Positions 54,495 through 55,603 of a DNA stretch of 55,603 nucleotides are shown in pieces (the stretch's first letter is position 1; the number at the start of each line of letters is the position of its first letter). A model generated the notes under the pieces. It had not been told where the DNA came from. It made no database searches and worked only from the letters and a program-made list of their open reading frames with translations. Source of the DNA: Oerskovia rustica (GTDB lineage Bacteria; Actinomycetota; Actinomycetes; Actinomycetales; Cellulomonadaceae); contig NZ_JACSQQ010000004.1 of the NCBI RefSeq assembly GCF_014836555.1, forward strand, positions 33,289 to 88,891, written 5' to 3'. A program made the translations under genes and the position numbers.

Positions 54495-54845
54495 GCGCGG
54501 GGGCGACGACCCGCCAGGTGTTGCGGCCTCCGGGCCCCGGTACGACCATCGAGGGACGCGACCGAAGCCTCCGGAGCGTCTCGACCGGCGACCGGCCGCA
54601 TCCCCCGCACGCGGATCCATCTCCCGACGGGCGCTGCCGTGTCCGGCACGCCAGTGAGGACGCTGCGATGAGCGACGTACCATCCCGTGCCGCGACGACG
54701 GGCGAGCCGGAGATCGTGGCCAGGGGTGCAGCCGTCGCACGGTGAGCGACACCGCCGGGCAGCGTCCCGGAGACCGGAGCGATGACTTTCGCCGCTCCGA
54801 CGCGTCTCATCCCGGACAGGACGTCGACGACCTGAGGAGGAGCAC
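54495..54845. other. Spacer before the reductase gene
   Basis: 351 bp with no clear gene. A very short + frame begins at ATG 54668 (MSDVPSRAATTGEPEIVARG) and runs only 25 codons; it has no recognised family. Confidence 0.4.
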
Positions 54846-55490
54846 GTGCCCCAGCTGGTGAGAGTTCAGAACTTCAACGTCTCGAGCGACGGCATCGCGG
54901 CGGGCGAGGACCAGTCGTTCGAGAGGCCGTTCGGCCACGTCGACCCCGAGCGCCTGTTCGCGTGGGCAGGCGCGACGGCGAGCTGGCCCATGCGCACCGA
55001 GCCGGGAGGGAGCCGTGGCCTGGACGACTACCTCACGCGCGACTACGACCGGGGCATCGGTGCCGAGATCATGGGCCGCAACAAGTTCGGTCCGCAGCGC
55101 GGCCCGTGGGAGGACCTCGACTGGCAGGGCTGGTGGGGTGACGAGCCGCCGTTCCGCACCCCGGTCTTCGTGATGACGCACCACGTGCGCCCGTCGATCA
55201 CGCTCGGGGACACCACGTTCCACTTCGTCGACGACGACGCGGCCTCGGTCCTGGCGCTGGCAAGGGAGGCGGCGCACGGGAAGGGCGTCCGCCTGGGCGG
55301 CGGGGCGACGACGATCCGGCAGTTCCTCGACGCCGACCTCGTCGACACCCTGCACGTCGCCGTCTCGCCCGTGACGCTCGGGACGGGGGTGCGGCTCTGG
55401 GAGTCGCCCGACGAGCTGCTCGACCGCTTCCACCTCGACGTCGTCCCGAGCCCGAGCGGCGTGGTGCACCACCTGTTCTGGCGGCGGTGA
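54846..55490 (+). CDS. Dihydrofolate reductase / RibD C-terminal family protein
   Basis: 214-residue NADPH-dependent reductase fold. Motifs: VQNFNVSSDGIAAGEDQSFE, EIMGRNKFGP, FVMTHHVRPSI and VRLGGGATTIRQFLDADLVD, typical of the RibD_C/DfrA-like family; the true substrate is unknown. GTG at 54846 with GAGGAGGAG upstream. Confidence 0.92.
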   Translation: MPQLVRVQNFNVSSDGIAAGEDQSFERPFGHVDPERLFAWAGATASWPMRTEPGGSRGLDDYLTRDYDRGIGAEIMGRNKFGPQRGPWEDLDWQGWWGDEPPFRTPVFVMTHHVRPSITLGDTTFHFVDDDAASVLALAREAAHGKGVRLGGGATTIRQFLDADLVDTLHVAVSPVTLGTGVRLWESPDELLDRFHLDVVPSPSGVVHHLFWRR

Positions 55491-55576
55491 CCGGCCCTGT
55501 CGCCCTGACGGGGTGGCGGGCGGCGAGCCGTCCGGACGGGGGTGCGCGCCGCCGTCGGGCTGGGAGCGTGCGACGC

Positions 55577-55603
55577 GGGGGGGGGGGGGGGGGGGGGGGG
55601 GGG
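55577..55603 (+). repeat. Terminal poly-G run
   Basis: 27 consecutive G residues end the window. In a contig end this usually reflects dark cycles in two-colour sequencing or assembly over-extension rather than genome sequence. Confidence 0.9.

Overview
The window is a chromosomal origin region of a high-GC actinobacterium. Gene order (gyrB - dciA-like - recF - gnd - dnaN - oriC - dnaA - rpmH - rnpA - yidD - yidC - jag - rsmG - parA - parB), GTG starts, Actinobacteria-specific families (DUF6049, a MurJ-linked pseudokinase, PadR next to ino1) and chitin-binding type modules on a secreted protein fit Micrococcales, most likely a Promicromonosporaceae/Cellulomonadaceae member. The genus is an inference.

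Layout. 1-9.7 kb: replication genes on the minus strand around oriC (about 6.46-7.80 kb), with DnaA boxes in oriC and upstream of dnaA. 9.7-16.6 kb: plus-strand rpmH-rnpA-yidD-yidC-jag and rsmG-parA-parB, carrying six parS sites in 4.3 kb, four of them inside coding sequence. 16.6-27.6 kb: minus-strand D-Ala-D-Ala ligase-like and aminotransferase genes, trxB-trxA, and a cell-envelope operon NUDIX - DUF6049 - murJ - pseudokinase. 27.6-34.4 kb: CCA-adding enzyme (plus), two MFS transporters, and padR-ino1 (minus). 34.7-39.1 kb: a class A penicillin-binding protein and the S6-SSB-S18-L9 operon. 39.3-43.8 kb: a MATE transporter divergent from an intein-containing dnaB, with a dense group of DnaA-box-like sequences between them.

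43.9-51.4 kb is an accessory block: a PadR/DHA2 efflux pair, an aldo/keto reductase - Zn alcohol dehydrogenase - broken small gene operon, another DHA2 efflux gene, and an XRE/MmyB-type regulator coupled to a cupin. A 20-bp motif (18/20 identical) lies at the same distance (32 nt) upstream of the aldo/keto reductase start and the regulator start, so this block is probably one regulon. The right end carries a two-TM hypothetical protein, a secreted LVIVD-repeat protein with two CBM5/12-like modules divergent from a DUF305 lipoprotein, and a RibD-type reductase. The last 27 bases are a pure G run that looks like an assembly artefact.

How the parts work together: DnaA/DnaN/RecF/GyrB/DnaB carry out replication; ParABS segregates the origin; RnpA/YidD/YidC/Jag serve RNA processing and membrane insertion; MurJ, its pseudokinase partner, the PBP and the D-Ala-D-Ala ligase-like protein act in peptidoglycan synthesis; thioredoxin and inositol synthesis (probably toward mycothiol and phosphatidylinositol) act in redox and envelope metabolism. 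All family assignments come from reading motifs in the translated sequence; no database search was run.
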